This document shows positions 27,077-36,977 of a stretch of DNA of 64,000 bases, piece after piece. Source of the DNA: Planctomycetota bacterium (GTDB lineage: Bacteria > Planctomycetota > SZUA-567 > H5-PLA8); contig JABTUM010000002.1 in the NCBI GenBank assembly GCA_015075375.1, positions 204,306 through 268,305 of the forward strand, written 5' to 3'. The position numbers were made by a program, and so were the translations under genes. How positions within the stretch are numbered: position 1 is the first letter of the stretch; every line of letters begins with the position of its first letter. The notes below the pieces were generated by a model. The model ran no database searches and had not been told where the DNA came from. It saw only the letters and a list, made by a program, of their open reading frames with translations.

Positions 27077-28249
27077 TTACTTATTACTTTCCTCGACCGC
27101 CACATTTTCCAGTTCGATCGATCGCACCAAACGCCACGAGATCACTATCTGGTCGTTTGGGATCAGTTCGTCCACGCGAAAGAGAACGTACAAGTTTGTA
27201 TTACTATCTATTGTATGAACTAAATACAGGTGCCCCAGTTGCGCAGCCATGTTCGGGCCCACGGTTGTGGTCACCGGTCCTGGTGGGAGCATTGGTAGCG
27301 GCCCTACGTCACTCCATTCCCTCGGTCCTAGATCGACCAGTACACTGCGGTCATCGGTCACCGTGCAGACGTTCAACTCGTCGTTCTGCCCGTTTCCGTA
27401 TTCCAGGTCCCAGTCATTTTTCGCGATGCCGAAGTAGTCGTCTCGCACGCCGTGCTCGAAACTAATCGTCGCCTTCTCGTAGTCACCGTATTTGATACGA
27501 GCGTACAGTGTCGCCGTCTGCAAGCCTTCCGGTTGTCGCCCATTTACATATAGGAAGCTTAGGCCCGCCGCCAAGATTGCCGTCGAGCATGCAAAGAGGG
27601 CCCAAGCGGACTTGCTTTTACCGGCCATCGGCGCGCGAAGGGGCTTGCTGTTTTCCTCCGGAGCCCCGGTCCATGGACGCACTGCCCACTCTGCGATCCC
27701 GCTGCAAAACGACCATGTGGATGCGATCGCCAGTGCCAAGCCGATCAGCAGTACGGGAAGGGCTGCTTCCATCCAAACCTGGGCTTCAGCTTTCGGAAGT
27801 CGGGACATAATGCGCGAATACAACTCAACGCCATTGCCCGTTAACCACATTATCCAGAACGCAACACCGAATCCCACTGGCGCGGCTACTCCCAGCACCG
27901 CCATTCGCTGCCCGGTCCCAGTCACCGCGGCCCGGGAAAGCCAGCGCACGGACACCCACCAGGTCCAACTAAGCGCCAACCAAGCCATACTCAGCCGCAC
28001 CAAGTTCCGCTCGTTTTCCGAATGCCGATAGAGGTAAAAAATCCAAGCGCCGCTCAATGCGAGCTGAGCGACCAGTAAGTACACTTCCATTAATCCGAAG
28101 GTGGTGGGCGCGGGGCATATCGACTTATTGCGCGCAGCGAGTCTTAGTGGCCTCAATAATACGCTTCCAGATCCGTACAACAACAACGCGCCCATCGCCA
28201 AAGAAAGCAGTAGGCCCATAAATCCAAGGATCGTCCTTAGCAAGTCCAC
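27077..28249 (-). CDS. Six-helix membrane protein with C-terminal soluble domain, unknown
   Basis: 390 residues. Six predicted membrane helices occupy the first ~240 residues, for example LGFMGLLLSLAMGALLLYGSG, EVYLLVAQLALSGAWIFYLY and WALFACSTAILAAGLSFLYVNG. A ~150-residue soluble, strand-rich region follows (ATLYARIKYGDYEKATISFEHG...DNELNVCTVTDDRSVLVDLG). Codon use is noticeably less GC-biased than in its neighbours, which could mean recent acquisition. No family recognised. The gene stands alone between truB (convergent) and the ppdK terminator. Confidence 0.7.
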   Translation of the reverse strand: MDLLRTILGFMGLLLSLAMGALLLYGSGSVLLRPLRLAARNKSICPAPTTFGLMEVYLLVAQLALSGAWIFYLYRHSENERNLVRLSMAWLALSWTWWVSVRWLSRAAVTGTGQRMAVLGVAAPVGFGVAFWIMWLTGNGVELYSRIMSRLPKAEAQVWMEAALPVLLIGLALAIASTWSFCSGIAEWAVRPWTGAPEENSKPLRAPMAGKSKSAWALFACSTAILAAGLSFLYVNGRQPEGLQTATLYARIKYGDYEKATISFEHGVRDDYFGIAKNDWDLEYGNGQNDELNVCTVTDDRSVLVDLGPREWSDVGPLPMLPPGPVTTTVGPNMAAQLGHLYLVHTIDSNTNLYVLFRVDELIPNDQIVISWRLVRSIELENVAVEESNK

Positions 28250-28390
28250 CGCTCAATTCTCCCAGTCACCTAATACGGTCACCCCGCGCCTGCTCTGCCG
28301 CCTGCTTCATGTTTTCACGGAGAATCACCCTTATCTTACGCACCCCGTTCGAACTCTTTCGCCCTCAGCCCCTGGGGCCGTTCTGAAAAC

Positions 28391-28428
28391 AACAAAGGCG
28401 CCGCTCCTTCCGGAGCCGCGCCTTTGTT
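28391..28428 (-). terminator. Terminator of ppdK
   Basis: AACAAAGGCGCCGCTCC and GGAGCCGCGCCTTTGTT form a 17-base stem with one mismatch. On the minus strand it is followed by GTTTTC. It lies about 33 bases beyond the ppdK stop and is long enough to act from either side. Confidence 0.8.
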
Positions 28429-28460
28429 CTAAATGCGTCCTAGGCTTTACGAGCTTCGAA

Positions 28461-31256
28461 TTACTTCTTCTTCCCCTTCGCCTTCTTCTTGCCGCGCACC
28501 GCCACGGCCTTGCGCGCGCTCTTGGCTGGCTTCGAGGCCTTCGCCTTGCCCTTTACGGCTTTCGCCGTCGCCTTGCCCGCCTTCGCCGCTCCGGCCTTAG
28601 CCTTCGCCTTTTCTTCCAGGACCGCCTGGGCCGCGGCCAAACGCGCGATCGGGACGCGGTACGGCGAGCAGCTCACGTAATCCATCCCGACCTTGTGGCA
28701 GAACTTCACGCTCGACGCTTCGCCGCCGTGTTCGCCGCAGATGCCGATCTTCAGCTTCGGCCGGGTGGAGCGGCCCTTCTGGATGCCCATCTCCACGAGC
28801 TGACCCACGCCGCTGACGTCCAGCGCCTGGAACGGGTCGGCCTTGAAGATGCCGGCCTTCTTCTCGTCCACGTACTCGGGCAGGAAGCGTCCGGCGTCGT
28901 CGCGCGAGAGCCCCATCGTCATTTGAGTCAGGTCGTTGGTCCCGAAGCTGAAGAATTCCGCCACTTCCGCGATCTCGTGCGCCATCAGGGCCGCGCGCGG
29001 GATCTCGATCATGGTGCCCACCAGATACGGGAGCTTCACACCCGCTTCCGAAATGATGGCGTCGGCCACCGCGCGGGTGCGCTGTTCCAGCAGCTTCAGT
29101 TCCTTCCGGTCCAGCACCAGCGGGTGCATGATCTCCGGCAGCGCCTTGATGCCCTTCTTCTGGCACGCCACCGCCGCTTCGATGATCGCCCGGACCTGCA
29201 TCTCCAGGATTTCCGGGTACGTGATGCAGAGCCGGCAGCCGCGGTGCCCCAGCATCGGGTTCGATTCGTGCAACTGCTCGCAGCGCTCGCGGATCAGGTC
29301 TTCCGGGAACCCGGTGGCCTTGCTCAGCCGTTCGATCCCCGCCTGGTCCTTCGGCGTGAACTCATGCAGCGGCGGATCGACCAGCCGGATCGTGACCGGC
29401 TTCCCGTCCATCGCCTTGAAGATGCCGATGAAGTCCTCGCGCTGGAACGGGAGCAGCTTTTCCAGGGCGCGCTTGCGGGCTTCCAGCGTGTTCGCGACGA
29501 TCATTTCCTGGATTGCCAGGCGCCGCTCTTCGGTATCGAAGAACATGTGTTCGGTCCGGCACAGGCCGATGCCTTCCGCGCCCATCTCGACGGCCTTCTT
29601 GCTGTCGTAGGGCGTGTCGGCGTTGGTGCGGACTTTCAGGCGGCGGATCTGGTCGGCCCACTGCATCAGCGTGTAGTAGCTCTCCGGCGGCTCGGGCTTC
29701 ACCAGCGGCAGTTCGCCCAGGAAGACTTCGCCCGTCGAACCGTTCAGGGTCAGGAAGTCGCCCTGCTTGACCGTGTGCCCGCCAACGACCATCTCGTTCT
29801 TGTGGTAGTCGATGCGCAGCGCTTCGCAGCCGACAATGCAGCACTTGCCCCAGCCGCGCGCGACTACGGCCGCGTGGCTCGTCTTGCCGCCGGTCTGCGT
29901 CAAGATGCCCTGCGCCGCATGCATCCCGCCGACGTCCTCGGGGCTCGTCTCTTTGCGCACCAGCAGTACACGCGTGCCCTTGGCGGCCAGTTCTTCAGCC
30001 TTCGCCGCCGAGAACGCCACTTCGCCCGAAGCCGCGCCGGGAACCGCGTCGATCCCCGTCGCGATCAGCTTGGCCTTCAGCACGTCCTTCCCGATCTTGT
30101 GGTCGATGATCGGATAGAAGAGCCCTTCGATGTCCGCCGACGAAATGCGCCCGACGGCTTCTTCCTTGGTGATCAGCTTCTCCTGCACCATGTCCACGGC
30201 GATCTGGAAGGCCGCCTGCGGCGAGCGCTTGCCGGTGCGGCATTGCAGCATGTACAGCTTTTCGTCTTCGACGGTGAACTCGAGGTCCTGCATGTCCTTG
30301 TAGTGCTTCTCGAGCGTCTTGCGCACGTCGCAGAGCTGTTTGTAGGCCGCCGGCAGCTTGGTATCGAGTTCGATCAGGCGCATCGGTGTGCGAATGCCGG
30401 CCACCACGTCTTCGCCCTGCGCGTTGATCAGGCAGTCGCCGTAGAACTCGTTCTTGCCGCTGTTCGGATCGCGCGTAAAGCAGACGCCCGTGCCGGAGTT
30501 ATCGCCCTTGTTTCCGAAGACCATCGTGCAAATGTTGACGGCCGTGCCCTTCAGATCGGTGATCTTTTCGACGCGCCGGTAGGTGACGGCCTTGTCGGCT
30601 TCCCAGCAGTTGAAGACCGCCGAGATCGCGCCCCAAAGCTGCTGCGTCGGATCCTGCGGAAAGGGTTCGCCGCGCTTTTCCTGATAGAACTGCTTGAACT
30701 GAACGCACAGTTTCTTGAGATCGTCCGCCGAGAGGTCGGTGTCGTTCTTCACGCCCTTATGGTGCTTCATTTCGTGGAGCATCTCTTCCATGGGTTCCTT
30801 GCTCAGCCCCATGGCGGTCGTGGCGTACATCTGGATGAAGCGGCGGTAGCTGTCGTAGGCGAAGCGGGCGTTGTTGGTTTTCGTGGCCAGGCCTTCGACC
30901 GAGCGGTCGTTGAGGCCCAGATTCAGGATCGTTTCCATCATGCCGGGCATGGAACGCGCGGCGCCGGAGCGGACCGAGACGAGCAGCGGATCGGACGAAT
31001 CGCCCAGCTTCTTGCCGGTCACGGCTTCGAGCTTCTTCAGCACCTGCAGGACTTCCTTTTCGAAGCCCGACGGGTAGCGCTTGCCCAATTTCCAGTATTC
31101 GGCACAGGTGTCGATCGTGATCGTGAAGCCGGGGGGCACGGGCAGGCCGATGTTCGTCATCTCAGCCAGGCCGGCGCCCTTGCCGCCGAGCAGCGTTTTC
31201 GCATCGCCGCGTCCTTCCGCCTTGCCGCCGCCAAAAAAGTACACACGCTTCGCCAT
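28461..31256 (-). CDS. ppdK: Pyruvate, phosphate dikinase with Lys/Ala-rich tail
   Basis: Interconverts pyruvate + ATP + phosphate and PEP + AMP + pyrophosphate. 931 residues from ATG 31256 (GCGGAG nine bases upstream). N-terminal ATP-grasp region starts KTLLGGKGAGLAEMTNIGLPVPPGFTI. The swivelling phospho-His is in GILTQTGGKTSHAAVVARGWG. The PEP-binding barrel carries GLCRTEHMFF, GTMIEIPRAALMA, FFSFGTNDLTQMT and the catalytic Cys in GICGEHGGE. After the family's natural end (IARLAAAQAVL) there are about 50 extra residues made almost only of Lys, Ala, Gly and Ser, with a K-A-K pattern like histone H1 or bacterial nucleoid proteins. The enzyme call is certain; the tail's role is unknown. Confidence 0.97.
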   Translation of the reverse strand: MAKRVYFFGGGKAEGRGDAKTLLGGKGAGLAEMTNIGLPVPPGFTITIDTCAEYWKLGKRYPSGFEKEVLQVLKKLEAVTGKKLGDSSDPLLVSVRSGAARSMPGMMETILNLGLNDRSVEGLATKTNNARFAYDSYRRFIQMYATTAMGLSKEPMEEMLHEMKHHKGVKNDTDLSADDLKKLCVQFKQFYQEKRGEPFPQDPTQQLWGAISAVFNCWEADKAVTYRRVEKITDLKGTAVNICTMVFGNKGDNSGTGVCFTRDPNSGKNEFYGDCLINAQGEDVVAGIRTPMRLIELDTKLPAAYKQLCDVRKTLEKHYKDMQDLEFTVEDEKLYMLQCRTGKRSPQAAFQIAVDMVQEKLITKEEAVGRISSADIEGLFYPIIDHKIGKDVLKAKLIATGIDAVPGAASGEVAFSAAKAEELAAKGTRVLLVRKETSPEDVGGMHAAQGILTQTGGKTSHAAVVARGWGKCCIVGCEALRIDYHKNEMVVGGHTVKQGDFLTLNGSTGEVFLGELPLVKPEPPESYYTLMQWADQIRRLKVRTNADTPYDSKKAVEMGAEGIGLCRTEHMFFDTEERRLAIQEMIVANTLEARKRALEKLLPFQREDFIGIFKAMDGKPVTIRLVDPPLHEFTPKDQAGIERLSKATGFPEDLIRERCEQLHESNPMLGHRGCRLCITYPEILEMQVRAIIEAAVACQKKGIKALPEIMHPLVLDRKELKLLEQRTRAVADAIISEAGVKLPYLVGTMIEIPRAALMAHEIAEVAEFFSFGTNDLTQMTMGLSRDDAGRFLPEYVDEKKAGIFKADPFQALDVSGVGQLVEMGIQKGRSTRPKLKIGICGEHGGEASSVKFCHKVGMDYVSCSPYRVPIARLAAAQAVLEEKAKAKAGAAKAGKATAKAVKGKAKASKPAKSARKAVAVRGKKKAKGKKK

Positions 31257-31383
31257 GGTACGCATCTCCGCTTTAGGGACCGTGGCACGTTCGAGCCTCG
31301 AGGTCCGTCCCGGACCCTGCCGGACTCCCAACGAACCGGCGTTAAGAAAGAGGCTGCAAGTGGCCGCCTTGAAGAAGGGGCAG

Positions 31384-31412
31384 TTTATAGCGCCCATGTG
31401 CACTCGATTCAA
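31384..31412 (-). promoter_or_regulatory. Sigma70-type promoter of ppdK
   Basis: On the minus strand TTGAAT (31412-31407) and TATAAA (31389-31384) are 17 bases apart. The predicted start near 31377 leaves a leader of about 120 bases to ATG 31256. Confidence 0.65.
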
Positions 31413-31457
31413 GCGCAGCGGAAACGAGGATTCCCGCGCGCTTGACGAGGGCAGGAA

Positions 31458-32120
31458 TCAGGTGGAAATATTGCTCGGGGCGTCCGGCGGTGCTGCCGGT
31501 TCCGCAGGCTTGCGGATGAAGACCACCGCCAGCAAGAGGCAGACGTGCCCGAAGAGTTCCAGCGTCTCCTCGACGGGATTGAGCAGGTAGCGGTCGTGGC
31601 GGTCCGGCGGCTTGTATTTATCCATCGCCTGCGAGCCCGCGTAGGCGAGAAGGGTCAGGTAGATGAAGTTGTTGAGCAGCCGTGTGCGCAGGTAGGGCAG
31701 AAGGCTGTGGTATTTACGCCACGCGATCAGACCCAGCATCGCCACGCAACCGAACATGATCGCCGTCGCGTGCGGGAAATGCAGCTCGCGCATCAGGAAC
31801 GACCCGCCCAGGCCGGCATACCAAAGGAAGAACGCATGCCGGTTGGCCGCAAAGCGCCCCAAGGCGGTGAGGATCAGGAATCCCAGCACGTACAGCGCCG
31901 CATCTTCCAACGTGGGCTTGATGTCGACCAGGTATTCATGGCGCTTGTAGGCGAAGAAGAAGCTCGAATACGCCAGCGGAATGATCGCCAGCGCGTAGTT
32001 CACCAGCTTCAGGTGCGCGACGGCCAACGCTCCAAGGGGCGGCGCGCCGGGCTCGGAGCCGAGTGCCGCGGGATCGTTGGACGAGGGCGATTCGGCGAAT
32101 GGGGCGGGTGTAGAAGCCAT
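31458..32120 (-). CDS. Multi-pass membrane protein, unknown
   Basis: 220 residues. After a Pro/Ala/Ser-rich 30-residue start come about six membrane helices: VNYALAIIPLAYSSFFFAY, ALYVLGFLILTALGRFAA, FFLWYAGLGGSFLMRELHF, ATAIMFGCVAMLGLIAW, NNFIYLTLLAYAGSQAM and LFGHVCLLLAVVFI. A conserved-looking polar motif RELHFPHA lies between helices 3 and 4. I do not recognise the family. It has its own promoter at 32163-32191. Confidence 0.75.
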   Translation of the reverse strand: MASTPAPFAESPSSNDPAALGSEPGAPPLGALAVAHLKLVNYALAIIPLAYSSFFFAYKRHEYLVDIKPTLEDAALYVLGFLILTALGRFAANRHAFFLWYAGLGGSFLMRELHFPHATAIMFGCVAMLGLIAWRKYHSLLPYLRTRLLNNFIYLTLLAYAGSQAMDKYKPPDRHDRYLLNPVEETLELFGHVCLLLAVVFIRKPAEPAAPPDAPSNIST

Positions 32121-32162
32121 GGCAGACGTAGCGACTCCGATAAAGGATTTGGCTGAACCTTT

Positions 32163-32191
32163 ATCGTAGGGAGCCGCCTTAAACCGGTCAA
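32163..32191 (-). promoter_or_regulatory. Sigma70-type promoter of the membrane protein gene
   Basis: On the minus strand TTGACC (32191-32186) and TACGAT (32168-32163) are spaced by 17 bases, 43 bases before the start codon at 32120. Confidence 0.6.
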
Positions 32192-32215
32192 TCGCGGTCG
32201 CGAGATCGAACGCGG

Positions 32216-34456
32216 TTAGGGCGTGGCAGGCTTAAAGGACCGGAAGGTGAGCGAGACCGTGTACTTGCCGGGCGCGCCGGTCACGCGGATGAATTCGCGC
32301 GGATGCGGCGCGGCGAAGGCGCCGCCGGCGTCCATATCGAAGGTTTCTTCCCAGTTGACGATGGCCAACTCGTCGTAGCCCACGACCCCAAACCCCTTGT
32401 CCGGCGGGCTGTGGCGAAAGAAGACGCGCACGGCGCGCGCCTGCTGTTCGTCGGCCGGCGGCGGGAGATCCGGATCTTCCGGTGGCATCGGGATATCAGC
32501 CAGAAAGGGCTGCCACTTGTAGCTGCCCGGTGCTCGATCGTAAATCGTCACCTCGCCGAACTCCTTATCGCCCACGCTGGCCCCAATGCGCGCATAGACG
32601 CTCACCGGGCCGGCTTTCTGTCCGGTAATGTAGCCAAAGAGGGAGAGATCCTTGTTGGGTTGGTCAATGGCGTCGCCGAAGACGCGGATACGGTTACGCA
32701 GCGGCAGGATCGAATCCGTCTCGCGCTCCGAACTGCGCGTGCTGCGCACGCAGGCCAGTCCGCGGAAAGGTTTGATGACCGACGCGTAGCGCGATTCGCT
32801 CTCCACATCCCAGCGCTCGATCTCCAAGCGGTCGGGGTCGGTGTCGTAGTCCTCGAAGTCTCCGTGCTCCAACAGGTCGCGACCGATTTGCCCGGTGCCC
32901 AATCCGCTGCCGCCGCTGACGGTGCGCGCCGCGATCAGCGATTCGTCCCCGGTCCCATAGAGGCGTAGATCCAGCACCGCCACACCCGATTCGGGAACGG
33001 TCAGCTTGGCGATCACCGTGCGGTCGTGGACCGTATGATCGTTCGGCGCAAGGCTCACGTAACCCTGATTGTTGTAGGGATAGTGCAGCACGCCGAACGG
33101 CCGCGACGATTCGCCGATCCGGCGCAGGAGCACGCCGGCCAACCGCCCACCTACCGGCTTGGGGGGGAAATCTTCGATATAGACCGGCGTGGAACGCACG
33201 CTCCGCACCGTCGCGCCGTCCATGTCGGCCCGGATCAGCAGCCCCAGCATCGTCTCGACACGCGCCTGGTCGATGGCCAAGTTGCCCGGATTATGAATCG
33301 CAAGCACGTCACCGACTTTAGCGAATCCTTGAGCCACATGGGTGTGGTGGCAGACCACCAGCGCCGCGCCGGAAGCCGCGGCAAGGTCGATGCGGCCTTG
33401 AAGGAACGCGGAAGGCTCGAAGGTGTATTCGATGCCGCCATGGATCTGCATGATCGGGATGTAGCCGGCGTCCCGTTCGCGTTCGATGGAACCGGCAAAG
33501 TCGGCGTTCACGCGCGCATCCGCCGCGCCGCCCTTCGTATCGTCCGCCACGTAGGTGACCGCATGCTGCGATCCGCTGACCGCGCACGATGACAGGAGCG
33601 CGTATGGGTGTCCGCCTAGCGTGACTCGGTACGCCGCATAGGCTTCCTCGGGCGTCAAGCCCATGCCGCTGTGCGGAATTCCAGCGTTATCGAGGTGTGT
33701 GCGCGTGTCCACTACGCCCGGATCGAGGTAGTCGTATACGTGGTTATTGCCCAAGGAGACGTAATCGACGCCCAAATCGGATAGCGCCGGCAGCGAGCCG
33801 GGTAGCGTGAAGAAGACGAAGTCTTTGGTCGGATGAGGCGTCGCGGGGTTGTCCGTCACCGGCGTCTCGAGGTTTACGACTCCAAAATCCGCCTCCTGGT
33901 AGAACGGTTTGATGAATTGCACCACGTTTTTCGTCCCGGGCAGCGGATCGCTTACCTGGATCAGCGCCAGGGGATCGTCGAGCGGCATTTGGTCGAACGG
34001 GATCTCGGTGTCGGGATCAAGGAAGCGCCGCCCGAACATCGTGTCTCCGCCGAAAAGCATCCGAACTGCGCCATCGGCCGGCGTCAGCACGATATCGCCC
34101 ATTGCCACCTGCCGGCTTCGGGAAGGCAGCGCGAGATGCAGCGCGATAATTTCGTTGCGGTATCCGGGCGCCGAGATCGTCAGCAACGCATTCGTGCGCG
34201 GCACGCGCTTAAAAAGAAAAATCCCCTTCGTATTGGCTATTACGGTAAGCCCGTGCAGTTCGGCAGTCGCTCCGGGCAGCGGTTGCCCGTCCGCACCAAC
34301 GATACGCCCCGTAACCTTAATGGCCGCTTTGAGGATCCGAGCCTGCGTTTTGGCCTCTGTAGTAGGCAGATCAGGTTCGATGGCCTGCAAGTGTGCCTGA
34401 CAAACCCAAGCAAGCAGGAGGCAGCCAATCCAAGGGCGAATCAACACGTTGTGCAT
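32216..34456 (-). CDS. Secreted CapA/PgsA-type protein with carboxypeptidase-regulatory-like N-terminus
   Basis: 746 residues with a signal peptide (RPWIGCLLLAWVCQAHLQA). Residues ~46-125 are a carboxypeptidase-regulatory-like beta domain (VTGRIVGADGQPLPGATAELHG...ISAPGYR). Residues ~133-400 are a PGA_cap/CapA metallophosphatase-like domain: MLFGGDTMFGRR, VVNLETPVTDN, VSLGNNHVYDY, QIHGGIEYTFEP and VCHHTHVAQGF supply the Asp, Asn and His ligands. The remaining ~300 residues are beta-rich, perhaps jelly-roll. CapA proteins act in poly-gamma-glutamate or capsule metabolism, but no pgs/cap partners are present, so the substrate is unknown. The 173-base gap upstream (34457-34629) is AT-rich and shows no gene. 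Confidence 0.85.
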   Translation of the reverse strand: MHNVLIRPWIGCLLLAWVCQAHLQAIEPDLPTTEAKTQARILKAAIKVTGRIVGADGQPLPGATAELHGLTVIANTKGIFLFKRVPRTNALLTISAPGYRNEIIALHLALPSRSRQVAMGDIVLTPADGAVRMLFGGDTMFGRRFLDPDTEIPFDQMPLDDPLALIQVSDPLPGTKNVVQFIKPFYQEADFGVVNLETPVTDNPATPHPTKDFVFFTLPGSLPALSDLGVDYVSLGNNHVYDYLDPGVVDTRTHLDNAGIPHSGMGLTPEEAYAAYRVTLGGHPYALLSSCAVSGSQHAVTYVADDTKGGAADARVNADFAGSIERERDAGYIPIMQIHGGIEYTFEPSAFLQGRIDLAAASGAALVVCHHTHVAQGFAKVGDVLAIHNPGNLAIDQARVETMLGLLIRADMDGATVRSVRSTPVYIEDFPPKPVGGRLAGVLLRRIGESSRPFGVLHYPYNNQGYVSLAPNDHTVHDRTVIAKLTVPESGVAVLDLRLYGTGDESLIAARTVSGGSGLGTGQIGRDLLEHGDFEDYDTDPDRLEIERWDVESESRYASVIKPFRGLACVRSTRSSERETDSILPLRNRIRVFGDAIDQPNKDLSLFGYITGQKAGPVSVYARIGASVGDKEFGEVTIYDRAPGSYKWQPFLADIPMPPEDPDLPPPADEQQARAVRVFFRHSPPDKGFGVVGYDELAIVNWEETFDMDAGGAFAAPHPREFIRVTGAPGKYTVSLTFRSFKPATP

Positions 34457-34629
34457 TCGGAAAGTCTATAGGAAACCATGCACGATGTAAAATAAGAATT
34501 GGATCCTCGCTCCAATCTTAATAATCATGCAAACATATGTACATACTTGTTTTGTGTGATCTAAGAGCCAGCAAGCCCGCGGCTGTCATTGGTGCCTGGG
34601 TCACTGAGAACCATACATTGGGCGTGCTA

Positions 34630-36819
34630 CTAGTCCTTCTTCTTATCCTTATTCTTGCCCTTCTCGCCCCATTCCGTCCACGCATAGAGCGTACTGCGTT
34701 GGATGCCTAGAATCTTGGCCGCTTGAGTCTTGTTACCTTCCACCTGCTCCAGCACCCAGCGCGCATACTGCACCTGCAAGACTTCCAAGAGCGGCATCTC
34801 GGGCGCGCGAATCGCGAAGGTATGCGGCGCGTTCGTTGCCGCGGCGTCTCCTGCGGCGGACAAGCCTGCCGGATGAGCGCCCGAAGGCGGCACGCTGGGA
34901 TGTTCCACCGCGCGCCGAATATCCAGCGGGATATCCAGCACCGTAAGCGTGACTACCCCGCTGCGCGTGCCGCCGCGCCCGCCGGGCCGCGACAGGACGG
35001 CCATGCGTTCCAGCGTATTGCGCAACTCGCGGATGTTCCCCGGCCACGCGTAGCGCCGAAATACCGCCAGGACATCCGGATGCAGCGCGTAGTTGCCGAA
35101 CGGCTCCAACAGATGCGTGCAAAGCAGCGCCAAATCGTCGAGCCGTTCGCGCAGCGGCGGGAGCAGGATCTCCATCACGCGCAGGCGGTAGTACAGATCT
35201 TGCCGGAATTGCCCCGCCTCGACTTCGGCGGCCAGGTCGCGGTTCGTCGCGCAGACGATGCGGCAGTCGATGCTGCGCAAGCGCGATTCACCCACGCGCG
35301 AGACCTTCGATTCTTCCAGCACGCGCAGCAGCTTCGCCTGCACCGGCGCCGGAAGTTCGCCGATCTCGTCCAGGAAAAGGGTCCCGCCGCTGGCGATCTC
35401 GAAGATGCCCGCGCGGTCCCGCGTCGCTCCGGTGAACGCGCCTTTCGCGTGCCCGAAAAGTTCCGATTCGACCAGATTCTCGGGCAGTGCCGCGCAGTTG
35501 ATGGCCTCGAACGGCCCCTGCGCGCGGCGGCTGTACGAATGAATCGCGCGGGCCACGAGTTCCTTGCCGGTCCCGCTCTCGCCCAGGATCAGCACCGGCG
35601 AATCGACCGGCGCGACGCGCTGCACGAAGCCCAGGACTTCGCGCAAGCGCGGCGAATCGCCGACCATCTCGTGCTTGCCCTGAATCGTCATCCGCAGGCG
35701 CGTGTTCTCTTCCACCACGCTCTGCCGGCGGCGCAAATTGTCCAGCATCGTGGCCAGCGGGTAGGCCGCGGCGGCGAGGAATTCGAGGTGCTCCTGCGTG
35801 AACGGTTCGCGCCGGCCGGCGAGCCGGTAGGCGCGTTCCATCACCAGATAACCCAGCGCGGTCCGGCCCGTCAGTAGCGGCGCGATCATCAGCGCGAAGC
35901 GCTCGCGGTCCTTCTCGGCTTCCAGTTCCTTGCGCACCAGCACCCGCGAGGCGGTCTTGTCTTTTACGACGGCCTCGGCAACGAGCGGATCCAATTCGAC
36001 GTCCGGCGACAGCACCGCTACGCCGCGTTCCCGCGCGTGCCGCAGGAGGACCGTTCGCGCGCCGGCCATGTGATCGTCCAGCAGGCGCGTCGTGCGGCTG
36101 CCCGGCGGCGCCCAGACCGTGAGCTGGATATCCTTCTCGCGCTTGCCGTCGTCTCCCGCGACCGCGGCTTCGAAGACCACCTGCACCTTCGAACCCGGCA
36201 GCGCTTCGCCCAGAATCCGCGTCGCCGCTTCGAACAAACCGTCTTCGGTCTCGCACTGATTGGCTTCGCGCAGCATGCGGTACAGGCAATGCAGCCACTG
36301 CGTCCGGTCGCTGACCAGTTGCGGCGACTCGAGGATCGTCGTCTCGAAGCTCTTGCCGACCATCGGGCGCAGGCCGAAGCGTTCGACCGGCACCACCAGC
36401 GTCCCGCGCGGAACGCGCCCCAAGCCCTTTTCGTCGGGCATCAGCACGCCGCTCTTCTCGTCCAGCGGCGGCGTCAGGTCGCTGCCGGCCACCGTCGAGC
36501 GCATCCGCGCCAAGGCCGTCTGCGTGCCCGGCGGGTAATGCCGTGTGAAGACGAGCGTGGCTTGCCCGATGGAGAATTCGTCGCCGTCTTGCAGCGAGAT
36601 TTCGTTCTTAAGCGTTTCGCCGCCCAGCAGCGTTCCGTTGGTCGAGCCCAGATCGCGCAGCAGGTACCGCCCGTTCACCTGGCGCACTTCGGCGTGCTTT
36701 TTCGACGCCCGCGGATCGTCCAGCAGCACTTCGCACGAGACGCCGCGGCCGATGATGCACGAGTCGCCCAGTTCGATCAGCTTGCGGCCTTCTTCGGTAC
36801 GGACGGTGAGGTAAGCCAT
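34630..36819 (-). CDS. Sigma54-dependent activator with FHA and GAF domains
   Basis: 729-residue enhancer-binding protein. Residues 1-95 are an FHA domain, with the phosphopeptide-binding residues in IIGRGVS (24-25), RASKKHAEV and the STNGT loop (59-63). Residues ~160-370 look like a GAF sensor. The AAA+ domain (~390-610) has Walker A GESGTGKE, the sigma54-contacting GAFTGA loop and GGTLFLDEIGELP. A Fis-type helix-turn-helix ends the protein (EGNKTQAAKILGIQRSTLYAW), then a Lys/Asp tail. The FHA domain implies control by a Ser/Thr kinase, and one with its own FHA domain lies at 52.7-54.0 kb. Targets would carry -24/-12 promoters. It is a single gene with no cognate histidine kinase. Confidence 0.93.
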   Translation of the reverse strand: MAYLTVRTEEGRKLIELGDSCIIGRGVSCEVLLDDPRASKKHAEVRQVNGRYLLRDLGSTNGTLLGGETLKNEISLQDGDEFSIGQATLVFTRHYPPGTQTALARMRSTVAGSDLTPPLDEKSGVLMPDEKGLGRVPRGTLVVPVERFGLRPMVGKSFETTILESPQLVSDRTQWLHCLYRMLREANQCETEDGLFEAATRILGEALPGSKVQVVFEAAVAGDDGKREKDIQLTVWAPPGSRTTRLLDDHMAGARTVLLRHARERGVAVLSPDVELDPLVAEAVVKDKTASRVLVRKELEAEKDRERFALMIAPLLTGRTALGYLVMERAYRLAGRREPFTQEHLEFLAAAAYPLATMLDNLRRRQSVVEENTRLRMTIQGKHEMVGDSPRLREVLGFVQRVAPVDSPVLILGESGTGKELVARAIHSYSRRAQGPFEAINCAALPENLVESELFGHAKGAFTGATRDRAGIFEIASGGTLFLDEIGELPAPVQAKLLRVLEESKVSRVGESRLRSIDCRIVCATNRDLAAEVEAGQFRQDLYYRLRVMEILLPPLRERLDDLALLCTHLLEPFGNYALHPDVLAVFRRYAWPGNIRELRNTLERMAVLSRPGGRGGTRSGVVTLTVLDIPLDIRRAVEHPSVPPSGAHPAGLSAAGDAAATNAPHTFAIRAPEMPLLEVLQVQYARWVLEQVEGNKTQAAKILGIQRSTLYAWTEWGEKGKNKDKKKD

Positions 36820-36977
36820 GCAGGACGGTTCTCCGCGCGAGCGCCCTCGCGCCGGTTGCGTGTTGGAATATTGAACGCTTTTCGCGGGAAGTCAAGGTAC
36901 GTCAACGAAATCCATACGGATGAAACGGCGCTTACGCTCTGCGGAAGGGACGCGACGGAAGGACCCTCTGGGTTCCG

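Noticed and set aside
28101..31445. Very long open frame on the + strand opposite ppdK (over 1,100 codons)
   Set aside because: It is the antisense of ppdK, has no family motif, and reflects GC-rich codon bias; ppdK itself is unambiguous.
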